Positions 1 to 8,431 of a DNA stretch of 64,000 bases are shown one piece after another. The notes under the pieces are model-generated. The model did no database searches and was not told the DNA's origin. It saw only the letters and a list, made by a program, of their open reading frames with translations. The number at the start of each line of letters is the position of its first letter. Positions within the stretch are counted from its first letter, which is position 1. The translations under genes were made by a program, and so were the position numbers. Origin of the DNA: Flavobacterium hydrocarbonoxydans (GTDB lineage: Bacteria > Bacteroidota > Bacteroidia > Flavobacteriales > Flavobacteriaceae); the NCBI RefSeq assembly GCF_009789235.1, contig NZ_WSTB01000009.1, positions 62,001 through 126,000 of the forward strand, written 5' to 3'.

Positions 1-334
1 TAATACTGGTGTTTTTATAGGAAACCGCATAATTTGACTTTATAAAAGTTCTCTTTCCTTTTTTGTCATATAAAGTAACATCTATCCCTTTTGGAAACTC
101 GGTAAAAGGAAAACTGACATTTGAATAATCCAGCATTTTAGGGCTAATTAAAACCCCTGTAATACGCCCGGAATCGGTATATTTAGTAGTTGCCATGTCG
201 GTATCACCCGCAGGAACAAACTCTGAGAAATTGATTTTCTGAACTTCTTTAAAATTACTTTCGCATCCAAAAAACAGTGTCACAGCAAGTGCTGTGACAA
301 CCATTAATATATTATGTCTCTTTGGTAAATTCAT
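1..334 (-). CDS. lptC: LptC-like LPS-export lipoprotein (partial, N-terminal part)
   Basis: Reading from the ATG at 334 leftwards gives 111 codons running off the window edge, so only the N-terminal part is present. The protein starts with a signal peptide ending in a lipobox (LFFGC, Cys at about residue 24), so it should be a lipoprotein. The mature part (VPAGDTDMATTKYTDSGRIT and a following TLYDKKGK segment) resembles the LptC/YrbK fold that carries lipopolysaccharide across the periplasm with LptA and LptBFG. It follows the outer-membrane protein gene by 53 nt on the same strand, probably as the third gene of a coaX transcription unit. The LptC call rests on the lipobox, this segment and the coaX context, and is moderately sure. 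Confidence 0.65.
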   Translation of the reverse strand, partial: MNLPKRHNILMVVTALAVTLFFGCESNFKEVQKINFSEFVPAGDTDMATTKYTDSGRITGVLISPKMLDYSNVSFPFTEFPKGIDVTLYDKKGKRTFIKSNYAVSYKNTSI

Positions 335-387
335 TTGCCAAATGTACTAAATTGTAATGAGCTTATAAAAACATAAATTTTATGTTT

Positions 388-1614
388 TTAGTTGAATTTA
401 CTTTTCACAAACCACTTATCATTAAATGAGAAGCTAAGACTGAAATTGATGTAGTTTTCCTGAATCAAATTAGCAGTAACAGTTCCTTTTTTCCCAAATT
501 CAATACCAAAATTCACATTAGAAAACTGTCCGGTAACAGGAAATCCTGCTCCCAAACTCACTCCTACATCTTTAATGGACTCTGAGTTTACCACCAAACC
601 AATTTTTTCATACTTAAAACCAGCTCTGTAGGTAATTCTTTTAAAATAACTTGAGAAAGAAGTATAGTTAGGTATATAATAACCTCCAATAGCATATTTA
701 GAAGATTTCTCATAGCGAACATCATCACTAGTATTATAATAGTTCTCATACTCCCCTTTTCCCTGAAAAGCTACCGAAGTACCTATTAACCATTTTCTAG
801 CCTCTCCTAAACCTGCACCTACAGTAAATCTGCTAGGCAATTCTAAATCTCTATTATCTGTCACTTGATCATCTACTTCTAAATCAGTACGAATCAACCT
901 TGTGTTTTCAGATTTTAATGTTGTTCCAAAAGTATAATTCAAACTCGTATATAAATTTAGTTTTGTATCAATTTTACGCTGATACATAGTCCCTAAATTA
1001 AAATTAATCCCTGACAAGGTTGTAACATTCGTCTCTACGGTAGAAACCGGAATTCCTGTAATAGCCTCAATACTGTTAGTTTCAATTCTACCAAAATTAT
1101 ATTGTACATCAGCACCAATTGTCCAGTTTTTCTTGATTTCATAACCAGCCCCAAAGAACACTTTATTCAATCCTCCCGAACCTTCAAACTGACTGCTTCT
1201 TGAACCTTCAGGCCCAGCTGAATTATCATTTTTTATTTTATATCCTACAGACGTAGTCGGAATCAAACCAAAACCAACACCCAACTTACCCATTGGTATT
1301 CCCACTAATAAATAATCAAACGTAGATCTTTGCGCTTTTGAAGTTTCAGTTTCATTTTTCAACTTAGAAGTAGCAAAAGTTCCTCCAACCGTAAAAGTGG
1401 TTTGTCTTAAACTCGCATAACTTGCCGGATTATTCACATTTATGTGAATACTATCCTGTTCAACCGAAACTCCGGCCATCGATCTGTTTTCAAGTGTTCC
1501 GTTAAACTTTACATCACCAAGTCCATAAAAAGAATAAGGAGAAGATGTACCCTGTTGCGCAAATGAAACGAACGATATAAGCAAGCAAGCGCTTATTATA
1601 AATTTTTTAATCAT
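388..1614 (-). CDS. Predicted outer-membrane beta-barrel protein
   Basis: The 408-aa product has a clear signal peptide (about residues 1-19, ending SFAQQ). The rest is rich in alternating polar/aromatic strands such as VGFGLIPTTSVGYKI and WTIGADVQYNFG, and ends in FSLSFSFNDKWFVKSKFN. This is the pattern of a transmembrane beta-barrel. The early motif with NNPASYASL resembles the N-terminal region of FadL/PorP-type channels. Its start codon overlaps the coaX stop by 8 nt, so the two are translationally coupled. No substrate can be inferred. The gene order coaX, barrel protein, lptC fits an envelope-biogenesis unit, but a direct role in LPS export is not shown. Confidence 0.75.
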   Translation of the reverse strand: MIKKFIISACLLISFVSFAQQGTSSPYSFYGLGDVKFNGTLENRSMAGVSVEQDSIHINVNNPASYASLRQTTFTVGGTFATSKLKNETETSKAQRSTFDYLLVGIPMGKLGVGFGLIPTTSVGYKIKNDNSAGPEGSRSSQFEGSGGLNKVFFGAGYEIKKNWTIGADVQYNFGRIETNSIEAITGIPVSTVETNVTTLSGINFNLGTMYQRKIDTKLNLYTSLNYTFGTTLKSENTRLIRTDLEVDDQVTDNRDLELPSRFTVGAGLGEARKWLIGTSVAFQGKGEYENYYNTSDDVRYEKSSKYAIGGYYIPNYTSFSSYFKRITYRAGFKYEKIGLVVNSESIKDVGVSLGAGFPVTGQFSNVNFGIEFGKKGTVTANLIQENYINFSLSFSFNDKWFVKSKFN

Positions 1615-2341
1615 TGTTGATTTTATATTGAAATGTTTGGTTCAAACTCTCCAGTAGGAAATTTGAATTGGCAAATATGGTATTTTTTAATCGTTTAGCC
1701 AAAAAATCTGCATCACCTCCCGTTAAAATTATGATAAAATTTAAAAAGTTCTCCCGATATTCATCGATAAAACCATCAATCTCATAGACGAAACCATTTA
1801 CAACTCCCGAATGTATTGCTTCTGCAGTACTATCTCCTATATATGATTTTGGTTTCTCAAGTGTAAGCAAAGGCAGTCTGGCCGTGAAATTATGCAGAGC
1901 TTCATACCTCAAACGAAGCCCAGGAGAAATTGCGCCACCTAAATAATGATCGTTTTCGTCGATAAAATCGTAGGTAATACAAGTTCCGGCATCAATGACC
2001 AATCTGTTTTGTTTTGGATATTGCAAAGTTGCTCCTGCAGCCAAAACCATCCGGTCGATTCCCAGCGTTTTTGGGGTTGCATATTTATTGATAAAAGGAA
2101 AAGCATCATCATGGGTCAAAAAATGAATTTTAAGTTGATTCTCGAAAGCCAAAAAAGCTTGTTTTTCGACATTTCCAACCGAAGCCACGACCAAATCAGA
2201 ACAATTTTGAATTTTTTTTAAAATTATTTTAATTTTTTTTTCGAGTTCATTTTTCTCAAAAACGAAATTTTCCAAAACAGTACTCCCCTCAAAGACAGCC
2301 GCTTTAATTCGGGTATTACCAACATCAACTGTTAAAACCAT
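1607..2341 (-). CDS. coaX: Type III pantothenate kinase
   Basis: CoaX phosphorylates pantothenate in the first step of coenzyme A synthesis and belongs to the ASKHA fold. The 244-aa protein shows the N-terminal phosphate loop (MVLTVDVGNTRIKAA), the GIDR motif with the catalytic Asp near residue 96, the DAGT motif near 117-120 and the GGAISPG loop near 135-141. The reading frame stays open 144 nt further upstream, but the ATG at 2341 places DxGNT at residues 6-10 as in the family. The upstream part would also run into the tRNA-Phe promoter region. It overlaps the next gene by 8 nt. Confidence 0.93.
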   Translation of the reverse strand: MVLTVDVGNTRIKAAVFEGSTVLENFVFEKNELEKKIKIILKKIQNCSDLVVASVGNVEKQAFLAFENQLKIHFLTHDDAFPFINKYATPKTLGIDRMVLAAGATLQYPKQNRLVIDAGTCITYDFIDENDHYLGGAISPGLRLRYEALHNFTARLPLLTLEKPKSYIGDSTAEAIHSGVVNGFVYEIDGFIDEYRENFLNFIIILTGGDADFLAKRLKNTIFANSNFLLESLNQTFQYKINND

Positions 2342-2393
2342 ATTTGCATATTTACAAATGCGAAGGTACGAATTGATTTTTTTAAAAAAATGT

Positions 2394-2424
2394 TTTGGAT
2401 AAACGAAAAATGATTCTATCTTTG
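2394..2424 (+). promoter_or_regulatory. Promoter of tRNA-Phe
   Basis: TTTG at 2394-2397 is followed after exactly 19 nt by TATCTTTG at 2417-2424. This is a perfect match to the Bacteroidetes housekeeping promoter (TTTG-N19-TAnnTTTG). It lies about 60 nt before the mature tRNA-Phe. Confidence 0.8.
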
Positions 2425-2485
2425 CACCCGCAAACACGTTCACGCAACAGCTTTGAAAAAAGAAATAGCGTGACCTGATAAGCAA

Positions 2486-2558
2486 GGTGCCTTAGCTCAG
2501 ATGGTAGAGCAATGGACTGAAAATCCATGTGTCCCTGGTTCGATCCCTGGAGGCACCA
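2486..2558 (+). tRNA. tRNA-Phe (GAA)
   Basis: A 73-nt cloverleaf. The acceptor stem is GGTGCCT/AGGCACC, the D arm contains GCTCAGATGGTAGAGC, and the anticodon arm ATGGA-CTGAAAA-TCCAT holds GAA at 2519-2521. The T arm is CCTGG-TTCGATC-CCTGG and the discriminator is A. The 3' CCA is not encoded. It is followed within a few bases by an intrinsic terminator. Confidence 0.96.
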
Positions 2559-2561
2559 CTG

Positions 2562-2593
2562 AAACCCGAATAGCAATATTCGGGTTTTTTGTT
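2562..2593 (+). terminator. Terminator after tRNA-Phe
   Basis: A perfect 10-bp stem (AAACCCGAAT / ATTCGGGTTT) with a 6-nt loop runs into a T tract. It starts only 3 nt after the tRNA discriminator. Confidence 0.9.
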
Positions 2594-2595
2594 TT

Positions 2596-2840
2596 TATTA
2601 CTTTCTTTAAAAAATTCCAAATTTTTGAAATTCCAAATTCCAATCTTTAGACTTTAATAGATTCTAACGGATAACATTTTATAGAAAAACTCCAATTTTC
2701 TCAAATTCCAAATTCCAACTTTACTTTTGAAATTCCAAATTCCAACATTATATAGAAATTTAGCGTAGAAAACAGAAACAAAAGACAGAATCTCAAAAAT
2801 ACATTTCAAATAGAAAATTTGGAATTTAAAAAATATTGGC
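2596..2840. repeat. AT-rich intergenic repeats (AAATTCCAAATTCCAA family)
   Basis: This gene-free stretch contains at least four degenerate copies of a short motif of the type GAAATTCCAAATTCCAA. An inverted copy (AAATTTGGAATTTAAAA) sits at about 2816. The same motif recurs at 3060-3250, 32700-32765, 51600-51620, 59770-59840 and 60370-60450. No gene is supported here. Confidence 0.6.
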
Positions 2841-2867
2841 ATTTTTTAAAGAAAGATATTAAAACAG

Positions 2868-2897
2868 AAAAAGCCTTTCCGTTAAGAAAGGCTTTTA
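2868..2897 (-). terminator. Terminator of tRNA-Asp copy 1
   Basis: On the minus strand AAAAGCCTTTC and GAAAGGCTTTTT pair around a TTAACG loop and run into T residues. It lies 11 nt after the tRNA. The same hairpin follows the second tRNA-Asp copy. Confidence 0.85.
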
Positions 2898-2908
2898 AAC
2901 AATATTTG

Positions 2909-2982
2909 CGGTCTGGACGGGACTCGAACCCGCGACCCCATGCGTGACAGGCATGTATTCTAACCAACTGAACTACCAAACC
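2909..2982 (-). tRNA. tRNA-Asp (GTC), copy 1
   Basis: A 74-nt cloverleaf on the minus strand. The acceptor is GGTTTGG/CCAGACC with one G-T wobble, the anticodon arm is ATGCC-TGTCACG-CATG-type with anticodon GTC, the T-arm stem is CGGG/CCCG and the discriminator is G. It appears identical to copy 2 at 3428-3501. Its promoter (3002-3031) and terminator form a complete cassette. Confidence 0.95.
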
Positions 2983-3001
2983 CACTGCGTTATTGTGAGT
3001 G

Positions 3002-3031
3002 CAAAAATACAACAGAACTTTGATTCTACAA
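3002..3031 (-). promoter_or_regulatory. Promoter of tRNA-Asp copy 1
   Basis: On the minus strand, TTG at 3031-3029 is followed after 19 nt by TATTTTTG at 3009-3002. This fits the Bacteroidetes -33/-7 consensus and lies 20 nt before the tRNA 5' end. Confidence 0.75.
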
Positions 3032-3387
3032 GGGTTTTTATGAATTAAAATTGATAAAATTTTAATTCGCTAAATTCCAATATTTTAAAATCCTAAATTC
3101 GAATTTTAAAACGCATTTAAGCGCAAATTTTAAATCTCTGAAATCCAATATTCCAAATTTCGACTTTAAAACAAGCATAAATATTCCTCAAATCTTACGA
3201 TTCAAAAAAGAAACTTTTTTCAAAATTGGAATTTGGGATTTTAAAATATTGAGATTTAACGTATGTCGTAAATCAAAAAAGCCATCCACAAAAGTGGAAA
3301 GCTTTTCATTGGTCTAACTACTAAACCAGCTACGAGTTACAAAGTCGTAGCAAACAACACAACTAATCTTAGATACCGTATTTGGGC
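3032..3387. other. Spacer between the tRNA-Asp cassettes with a structured tRNA-like remnant
   Basis: No protein gene is seen. The segment holds AAATTCCAAT-type repeats. At 3278-3305 there is a minus-strand terminator-like hairpin (AAGC..TCCAC-TTTT-GTGGA..GCTT plus T run), preceded on that strand by two small hairpins at about 3311-3353. One of these reads GGTTTAGTAGTTAGACC, similar to the 5' end of the neighbouring tRNA-Asp (GGTTTGGTAGTTCAG). It could be a decayed third tRNA cassette or a small structured RNA. Confidence 0.35.
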
Positions 3388-3416
3388 AAAAAAGCCTTTC
3401 CGTTAAGAAAGGCTTC
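3388..3416 (-). terminator. Terminator of tRNA-Asp copy 2
   Basis: The same AAGCCTTTC/GAAAGGCTT hairpin as after copy 1, followed on the minus strand by a T-rich tract. It lies 11 nt downstream of the tRNA. Confidence 0.82.
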
Positions 3417-3427
3417 TCCCAATATTG

Positions 3428-3501
3428 CGGTCTGGACGGGACTCGAACCCGCGACCCCATGCGTGACAGGCATGTATTCTAACCAACTGAACTACCAAAC
3501 C
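3428..3501 (-). tRNA. tRNA-Asp (GTC), copy 2
   Basis: Appears identical to copy 1 over the 74-nt tRNA: acceptor GGTTTGG/CCAGACC, anticodon GTC, discriminator G. It has its own promoter and a near-identical terminator, so the pair looks like a segmental tandem duplication about 520 bp apart. Confidence 0.95.
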
Positions 3502-3519
3502 TCTGCGTTATTGCGGTTG

Positions 3520-3549
3520 CAAAGATAGTACAGAATTTCATTTCTGCAA
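3520..3549 (-). promoter_or_regulatory. Promoter of tRNA-Asp copy 2
   Basis: On the minus strand, TTG at 3549-3547 is followed after 19 nt by TATCTTTG at 3527-3520. This is the same architecture as copy 1, with a closer match to the consensus -7 box. Confidence 0.78.
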
Positions 3550-3587
3550 GTGTTTTATCAAAAAAAATGAAATAAATTTTTAAATTC

Positions 3588-4514
3588 TTAGCCAAAGTTT
3601 TGTTTTTCAACTAAATATGTAGTCAATATTTTTTCGAAATTATCCCCAACATTTACCGAAACGTACTTAATTTGGTTCTTGGCGCAGGTTAAAGCTAAGT
3701 TTTTGAAGTATGCCGAAGCTCTTTTTTCATACTCTTCTTTTATATTATCAGCAAAAATAGATATTTCTTCACCTGATTCTAAGTCTATAAATTTACGGGG
3801 CGCATTATCAAATTCAAATTTCAGCTCCGTTTTATCATCTACTACATGAAACAAAACTACTTTGTGTTTGTTGTGTTTTAGATGCTGCAAGACATTAAAA
3901 AGCTTTTCCTCATCTGCGGACTGAAACATATCGGTAAACAAAATAATCATCGAACGACGGTGCATTTTTTCTGCAATCTGGTGCAGATAGGTAATCGTGT
4001 CGGTTGTTTTCTTAACTTTTGGCTGAATTAATAACTGCTCTAATTTATTAAGCAACATCCTGTGATGGCGGTCACTTCCTTTCTCCGGCGCATAATATTC
4101 ATAACTGTCCGAGAAAACACTCAGACCAACGGCATCGCGCTGTTTCTTTAAAATATTCATTAAAACCGCCGAAGCCAAAACCGCAAAACCTATTTTCTTT
4201 TCATAAAAAGGCTGATTTGTTTTCAGTTCCGGATAATGCATCGATGAGGAGTTATCTACTATAATATGGCAGCGTAAGTTAGTTTCTTCCTCAAAACGTT
4301 TGGTATATAAACGATCGGTTTTGGCAAACAATTTCCAGTCGATATGTTTGGTGCTTTCGCCTGCATTATACACTTTATGCTCTGCAAATTCAGCCGAAAA
4401 GCCATGAAACGGACTCTTGTGCATTCCTGAAATAAAACCTTCGACCACCTGATTGGCCAACATCTCCAGATGCTGGAAACTTGATATTTTTTCTATTTCT
4501 GATTCGATCTTCAT
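3588..4514 (-). CDS. DUF58 domain protein (VWA-like)
   Basis: The 308-aa product carries the DUF58 hallmarks: the DW-LFAKTDRLYTKRF block at about residues 59-74, and right after it a von Willebrand A-like strand with a metal-site motif (VDNSSSM, 86-92). Such proteins usually sit next to MoxR AAA+ ATPases and BatA/BatB proteins in Bacteroidetes, where they act in stress tolerance or chaperone-like assembly. No moxR or bat gene is seen within the window beside it, so it is either a stand-alone copy or separated from its partners. It has no signal peptide or membrane segment and should be cytoplasmic. Confidence 0.85.
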   Translation of the reverse strand: MKIESEIEKISSFQHLEMLANQVVEGFISGMHKSPFHGFSAEFAEHKVYNAGESTKHIDWKLFAKTDRLYTKRFEEETNLRCHIIVDNSSSMHYPELKTNQPFYEKKIGFAVLASAVLMNILKKQRDAVGLSVFSDSYEYYAPEKGSDRHHRMLLNKLEQLLIQPKVKKTTDTITYLHQIAEKMHRRSMIILFTDMFQSADEEKLFNVLQHLKHNKHKVVLFHVVDDKTELKFEFDNAPRKFIDLESGEEISIFADNIKEEYEKRASAYFKNLALTCAKNQIKYVSVNVGDNFEKILTTYLVEKQNFG

Positions 4515-4587
4515 CTTTCAAATGTATTAAAAGAATAAATCATTTAAAAATTAAACGCTTTGAAATCTCTTCCTGACAAACAAATAA

Positions 4588-4614
4588 GAAGGCCTGACTT
4601 TCGCCAGACCTTCT
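4588..4614 (-). terminator. Terminator downstream of the 4648-5235 gene
   Basis: On the minus strand AAGAAGGTCTG pairs with CAGGCCTTCTT around GCGAAAGT. The single non-Watson-Crick pair becomes a G-T wobble only on this strand, which supports the orientation. Confidence 0.75.
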
Positions 4615-4647
4615 TCATTACTAATTCAAAAAATATACTTCCTTTAT

Positions 4648-5235
4648 TTATTCGGTTTGCTGAAAATCAAAACTTAAATCTCCGCCATTGTAATTCGCTG
4701 AGATATTTGTTGGGAAAAGCTGCGCTGATCCACTCACCCATCTGTATTCTTCAAAACGGATATTACCTGCTGTAATAGGATAAACTATATTTGTATTATC
4801 AGCTTTAGATTTTTTATACCAATCATTTGAGTTCATGGTGATCACATATTTTTTATCTTTTTCTAATGCCATTTCACCAATAACTTTGGTTACAGCAACA
4901 TCTGCAGTTGCTACATTTAAGGTTTCAGAACGCAATACTGCTTTTGATGCAAAATCCCAAATGGTTACACGTAGAGTAGGATTTGCATCCGGCATTTTAA
5001 GGGTTATGGCCTTAATTTTTCCTTTTACTGTTGGTGTAAACACTAATCCAAATTCATAATCTCCGGAATTGATAAAATTAACAGATGTATTAAATCCGGT
5101 CTCGGCATAATAAGTGGCTAATGGATTTTCAGTTTCAAAAACGGGTGCCACTACTTCGTTATCATCATCACTACTACATGAAGCTGAAAAAAATGCGATT
5201 GATAAAAGTGCGAACATAACTTTAAAAATTTTCAT
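4648..5235 (-). CDS. Secreted lipoprotein, DUF4082-like
   Basis: The 195-aa product begins with a lipoprotein signal (ALLSIAFFSASC, Cys at residue 20) followed by an acidic linker SSDDDNE typical of surface lipoproteins in Bacteroidetes. The body (FGLVFTPTVKGKIKAITLK, then LRVTIWDFASKAVLR and KKYVITMNSNDWY) resembles the DUF4082 beta-sandwich found in extracellular and carbohydrate-associated proteins. No catalytic residues are recognisable. It is transcribed alone, with a terminator downstream and the two-component genes divergent upstream. Confidence 0.65.
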   Translation of the reverse strand: MKIFKVMFALLSIAFFSASCSSDDDNEVVAPVFETENPLATYYAETGFNTSVNFINSGDYEFGLVFTPTVKGKIKAITLKMPDANPTLRVTIWDFASKAVLRSETLNVATADVAVTKVIGEMALEKDKKYVITMNSNDWYKKSKADNTNIVYPITAGNIRFEEYRWVSGSAQLFPTNISANYNGGDLSFDFQQTE

Positions 5236-5373
5236 AATAATTTAGTTTTAATTGGTTTTGTATTATTAATTACAGGACAAATTTGCCCGAATAAATTCGT
5301 TATAAAAACCACTAATAGACTAACAACGTTTTAAATAGACAGACAACATTAATTCCTGCTGTTATTATTTTAT

Positions 5374-5381
5374 TACATTTG
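5374..5381 (+). promoter_or_regulatory. -7 box of the LytTR regulator gene
   Basis: TACATTTG matches TAnnTTTG. Transcription would start near 5387, which excludes the in-frame TTG at 5379 as a start codon and supports the ATG at 5400. Confidence 0.6.
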
Positions 5382-5399
5382 AAAAATCAATTACAGCTC

Positions 5400-6104
5400 A
5401 TGAAAAAATACACTTGTATTATTATAGATGATGACGAAATAGACAGGCTTACGGTTTTATCGTTTGCCAAAAGGTTTCCTGTACTTACCATTTTAGGTGT
5501 TTTTGAATCAGCAGATGAAGCGCTTCCTTTTATAGAAAAAGAAAATATAGACATCCTGTTTCTTGATATTGATATGCCGGGTTTAAACGGAATTGATTTC
5601 AGAAAAAAAACATTAGAGATTCCGGTCTGTATTTTTATAACGGCACATCCTGAGCATGCTGTAGAAAGTTTTGAAATTGAAACCCTGGATTTTATCGTAA
5701 AACCCCTTAAGCTGGACCGCTTTACACAAAGCATGAACAGGATTGAGGAATTTATGGAAATTAAACTCAAAGCCTCTCTTTTTGAGTCCAGTATTGGAGG
5801 CGATACTATTTATATTAAAGAAGGACATGAGCAAATCAAAGTAAAGCTTCATGAAATTTTATACCTCGAAGCTTTAAAAGATTACACCCTAATTATTACC
5901 GACAAAAAGAGACACTGCGTTTTATCGAGTATTGGTTTGCTTTTGAAAGAAGATCATTTTCAGTCTTTTATCCGGATTCATCGCAGTTATGCTATTCAGA
6001 AACAATACATCCAGAAGATCAATTCGACCGAAATTGTCCTTAATAATGATATGACCATTCCGGTTGGAAGAAGCTACAAAGACAACCTAAGCCTATTGTT
6101 ATGA
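5400..6104 (+). CDS. LytTR-family response regulator
   Basis: The 234-aa protein has an N-terminal receiver domain: acidic pocket IIDDDE at 8-13, phospho-acceptor Asp56 in LFLDIDMPG, Thr81 and Lys101 in the IVKP motif. A C-terminal LytTR DNA-binding domain follows (IKEGHEQIKVKLHEILYLEA and RIHRSYAIQ). It should bind promoter direct repeats when phosphorylated. The ATG at 5400 is preferred because the -7 box overlaps the earlier TTG. Its stop overlaps the next gene's start (ATGA), so it is translationally coupled to the histidine kinase that follows and very likely forms a pair with it. Confidence 0.88.
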   Translation: MKKYTCIIIDDDEIDRLTVLSFAKRFPVLTILGVFESADEALPFIEKENIDILFLDIDMPGLNGIDFRKKTLEIPVCIFITAHPEHAVESFEIETLDFIVKPLKLDRFTQSMNRIEEFMEIKLKASLFESSIGGDTIYIKEGHEQIKVKLHEILYLEALKDYTLIITDKKRHCVLSSIGLLLKEDHFQSFIRIHRSYAIQKQYIQKINSTEIVLNNDMTIPVGRSYKDNLSLLL

Positions 6105-8176
6105 TAAAAAATGTGTTGCTGTTGCTGTATTTCATAACGCTCTCTGGTTTTGCACAACAAGAACCCAATCTGGCATCGCATAAAACAACAAACGACAAAC
6201 ATAAAGCATGGACTAAGTATTGCCAGCAGTTAACTGATCTGGAAGATTATCCCAAACTATTAGCAGCAGCTGAAAAAGGAATTAAGATGGCTCAAAATCA
6301 GCCTTTTTATCTGGCGCGCTTTTATTTTTATAAGGGTCTTGCGTATGAGTTTAGCAATAATCAGTACCAAAAAGCACTGACAAACTATGAACTTTGCTGG
6401 AAATACGCCCAACAATCCCGAAATCTTAAAACCGAGACATCGGCTTTGATGCGCCTTAATTATATTTATTACTCGCTGCATTTAACCACAAAAAACAAAG
6501 AACTGTCTCAATATATCAGGAAAGTTCTGGACACCACAAAAAATACTTATACCAAAGCGGTGCTCAACGGGAGCCTGGCTGAATATTATCAGAATAATTC
6601 TGAATACGAAACTTTTATTCATTATCAGCTAAAAGCCATAACGCATAAAAAGCTGCTGGAAAAAAGCAAAGTCAATCAGGAGAATATTGGTATTTCATAC
6701 AGTCAGATTGCAGGGGCTTATATTAAAATGAAGCAATACCAAAAAGCGATTGAGTATCTGGACGAAGCAAAACCGTACGTAATAAACTCTCCGTATGTAA
6801 GTGCTTTTTTGTGCAATTATTACATTCAGTGTTATGTAGGATTACACGATTTTAATAATGCCAGCAAGTATTATACTCATATTTACACGTTCCCTTCTGC
6901 AAAAGATTCTTTGTTTCTTAATTTGAGTTTTGCCAACCGAAGCCTGTCGGAATATCATATAAACGAAAAGCAGTTGAGCAAAGCTGCCGTTTATGCCCAA
7001 AAAGCAATTTTGATGGCTAAGAAATCCAACGACGACGAAATCCTGATGGAAGCCAACACCATCATGGGGAGAGTTTTATATGAAAACCACGAGTATAAAA
7101 AAGCGATTGAAACCCTTACGAAAGCCTCAGAACATGCGCTGAGTTACGACAAAGAATCCTTTGTTATCATTAATGAAAAACTCTCTCAGAGTTATGCGGC
7201 ATTAGGGAATTGGCAGCAAGCGTATCATTACAACAAAATCTACAGCAAATACAATGACGAGATGATGCAGGAGTCTGCCAGTCAGAATATTGCCAATGCC
7301 GAAGCACGGTTTCAAAACAAAACCAAAAAGCAGGAAATAAAAAACCTGTCAACCCAAAATACCCTTAAAAATATTCAGATCGAGGATGCGAGAAAGCAGC
7401 GTATTTACTTAATTTCAGGGTTGGTTCTTGTGGGTGTGATTGGGTTATTATTATTCAAACAAAACCAAAATCGTAAAAAGACCAACCAAAAACTACAGCT
7501 GCTGAATCAGGAACTCGACGAAGCCAATAAAATCAAAGCGCGGTTTTTTAGCATCCTTAACCATGATTTAAGGAGTCCGGTTTCTAATTTGATTCACTTT
7601 TTGCACCTTCAGAAAGAAAGCCCCGAACTCCTTGATGAAGCGGCTGCTATCCGAATGCAGAACAAAGTCATTACGGGTGCCGAAAACTTATTATCGTCTA
7701 TGGAGGATATTTTACTGTGGAGCAAAGGCCAGATGGAAAACTTTAAACCTCAGCCTAAAAAAGTATCAATTGGGATTGTATTCGAAGAGACAGACAAACA
7801 TTTTTCGAGTGTAGAAAACATTCAAATAACATTTGAAGATCCTGAAAATATTATTTTGTTTACCGATGAAAATTACCTGAAAACCATTATTCGAAACCTA
7901 ACCGGAAATGCGATACAGGCACTTGACAAAACCCCAAACGGAACGATACTCTGGAAAGCGTGGCAGGAAAACGGTTCGCATTTTCTTTCGATAACAGATA
8001 ATGGACCAGGGGGAAGTCAGGAGAAATTTAGGGCTTTGTATGACGACACTCAGGTTACCGGAATCAAAACTGGTTTAGGACTGCACCTTATCCGGGATTT
8101 GGCAACCGCTATAAATTGTAAAATAGAGGTGGTATCAGAGCCTGATTCGGGAACTACATTTACTATTATATTCTAA
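6101..8176 (+). CDS. TPR-containing sensor histidine kinase
   Basis: The 691-aa protein starts with a signal peptide (LSGFAQQ). It then has a long periplasmic tetratricopeptide array (for example YQKALTNYELCWKYA, YQKAIEYLDEAKPYV, YKKAIETLTKASEHA), one membrane helix at about 434-452 and a coiled linker. The cytoplasmic kinase core has the phospho-acceptor His488 (LNHDLRSPV), the N box near 595-605 (IIRNLTGNAIQA), G1 (DNGPGG) and G2 (TGLGLHL). It overlaps the LytTR regulator by 4 nt. LytTR regulators usually partner LytS-type kinases, so a HisKA-type kinase with a TPR sensor is a less common pairing. The ligand is unknown. Confidence 0.87.
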   Translation: MIKNVLLLLYFITLSGFAQQEPNLASHKTTNDKHKAWTKYCQQLTDLEDYPKLLAAAEKGIKMAQNQPFYLARFYFYKGLAYEFSNNQYQKALTNYELCWKYAQQSRNLKTETSALMRLNYIYYSLHLTTKNKELSQYIRKVLDTTKNTYTKAVLNGSLAEYYQNNSEYETFIHYQLKAITHKKLLEKSKVNQENIGISYSQIAGAYIKMKQYQKAIEYLDEAKPYVINSPYVSAFLCNYYIQCYVGLHDFNNASKYYTHIYTFPSAKDSLFLNLSFANRSLSEYHINEKQLSKAAVYAQKAILMAKKSNDDEILMEANTIMGRVLYENHEYKKAIETLTKASEHALSYDKESFVIINEKLSQSYAALGNWQQAYHYNKIYSKYNDEMMQESASQNIANAEARFQNKTKKQEIKNLSTQNTLKNIQIEDARKQRIYLISGLVLVGVIGLLLFKQNQNRKKTNQKLQLLNQELDEANKIKARFFSILNHDLRSPVSNLIHFLHLQKESPELLDEAAAIRMQNKVITGAENLLSSMEDILLWSKGQMENFKPQPKKVSIGIVFEETDKHFSSVENIQITFEDPENIILFTDENYLKTIIRNLTGNAIQALDKTPNGTILWKAWQENGSHFLSITDNGPGGSQEKFRALYDDTQVTGIKTGLGLHLIRDLATAINCKIEVVSEPDSGTTFTIIF

Positions 8177-8430
8177 ATTTTTCACGCAGATTTATTTAAT
8201 AACTTATCTGAAAATTTCACGCAGATTTTAAACAGATTTTAGCAGATGCACGCAGATTTTACTTTAATAAATCATCTGAAATTTTCACGCAGATTTTAAA
8301 CAGATTAAAGCAGATGCGCGCAGATTTTTTTTAATTAATCTCAAATTAAATCAGCTAAAATCTGTTTAAAATCTGCGTGAAAAAAATCATTTTAATATGC
8401 GTGAAAAAAAAATCTGCAAACAATCCCAAA
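8177..8430. repeat. CGCAGATTTTAAACAGATT direct and inverted repeats
   Basis: Two direct copies of a roughly 75-bp unit (ATCTGAAA..TTTCACGCAGATTTTAAACAGATT..AGCAGATGC) are followed by an inverted copy (AGCTAAAATCTGTTTAAAATCTGCGTGAAAA at about 8351-8383). The block can fold into a long hairpin. The same words recur at 21540-21560 and 44040-44600. No gene is present in this stretch. Confidence 0.8.
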
Positions 8431-8431
8431 T

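Noticed and set aside
4560..4775. Short plus-strand ORF opposite the 4648-5235 lipoprotein gene
   Set aside because: It spans the terminator and the antisense of the lipoprotein gene, with no support.
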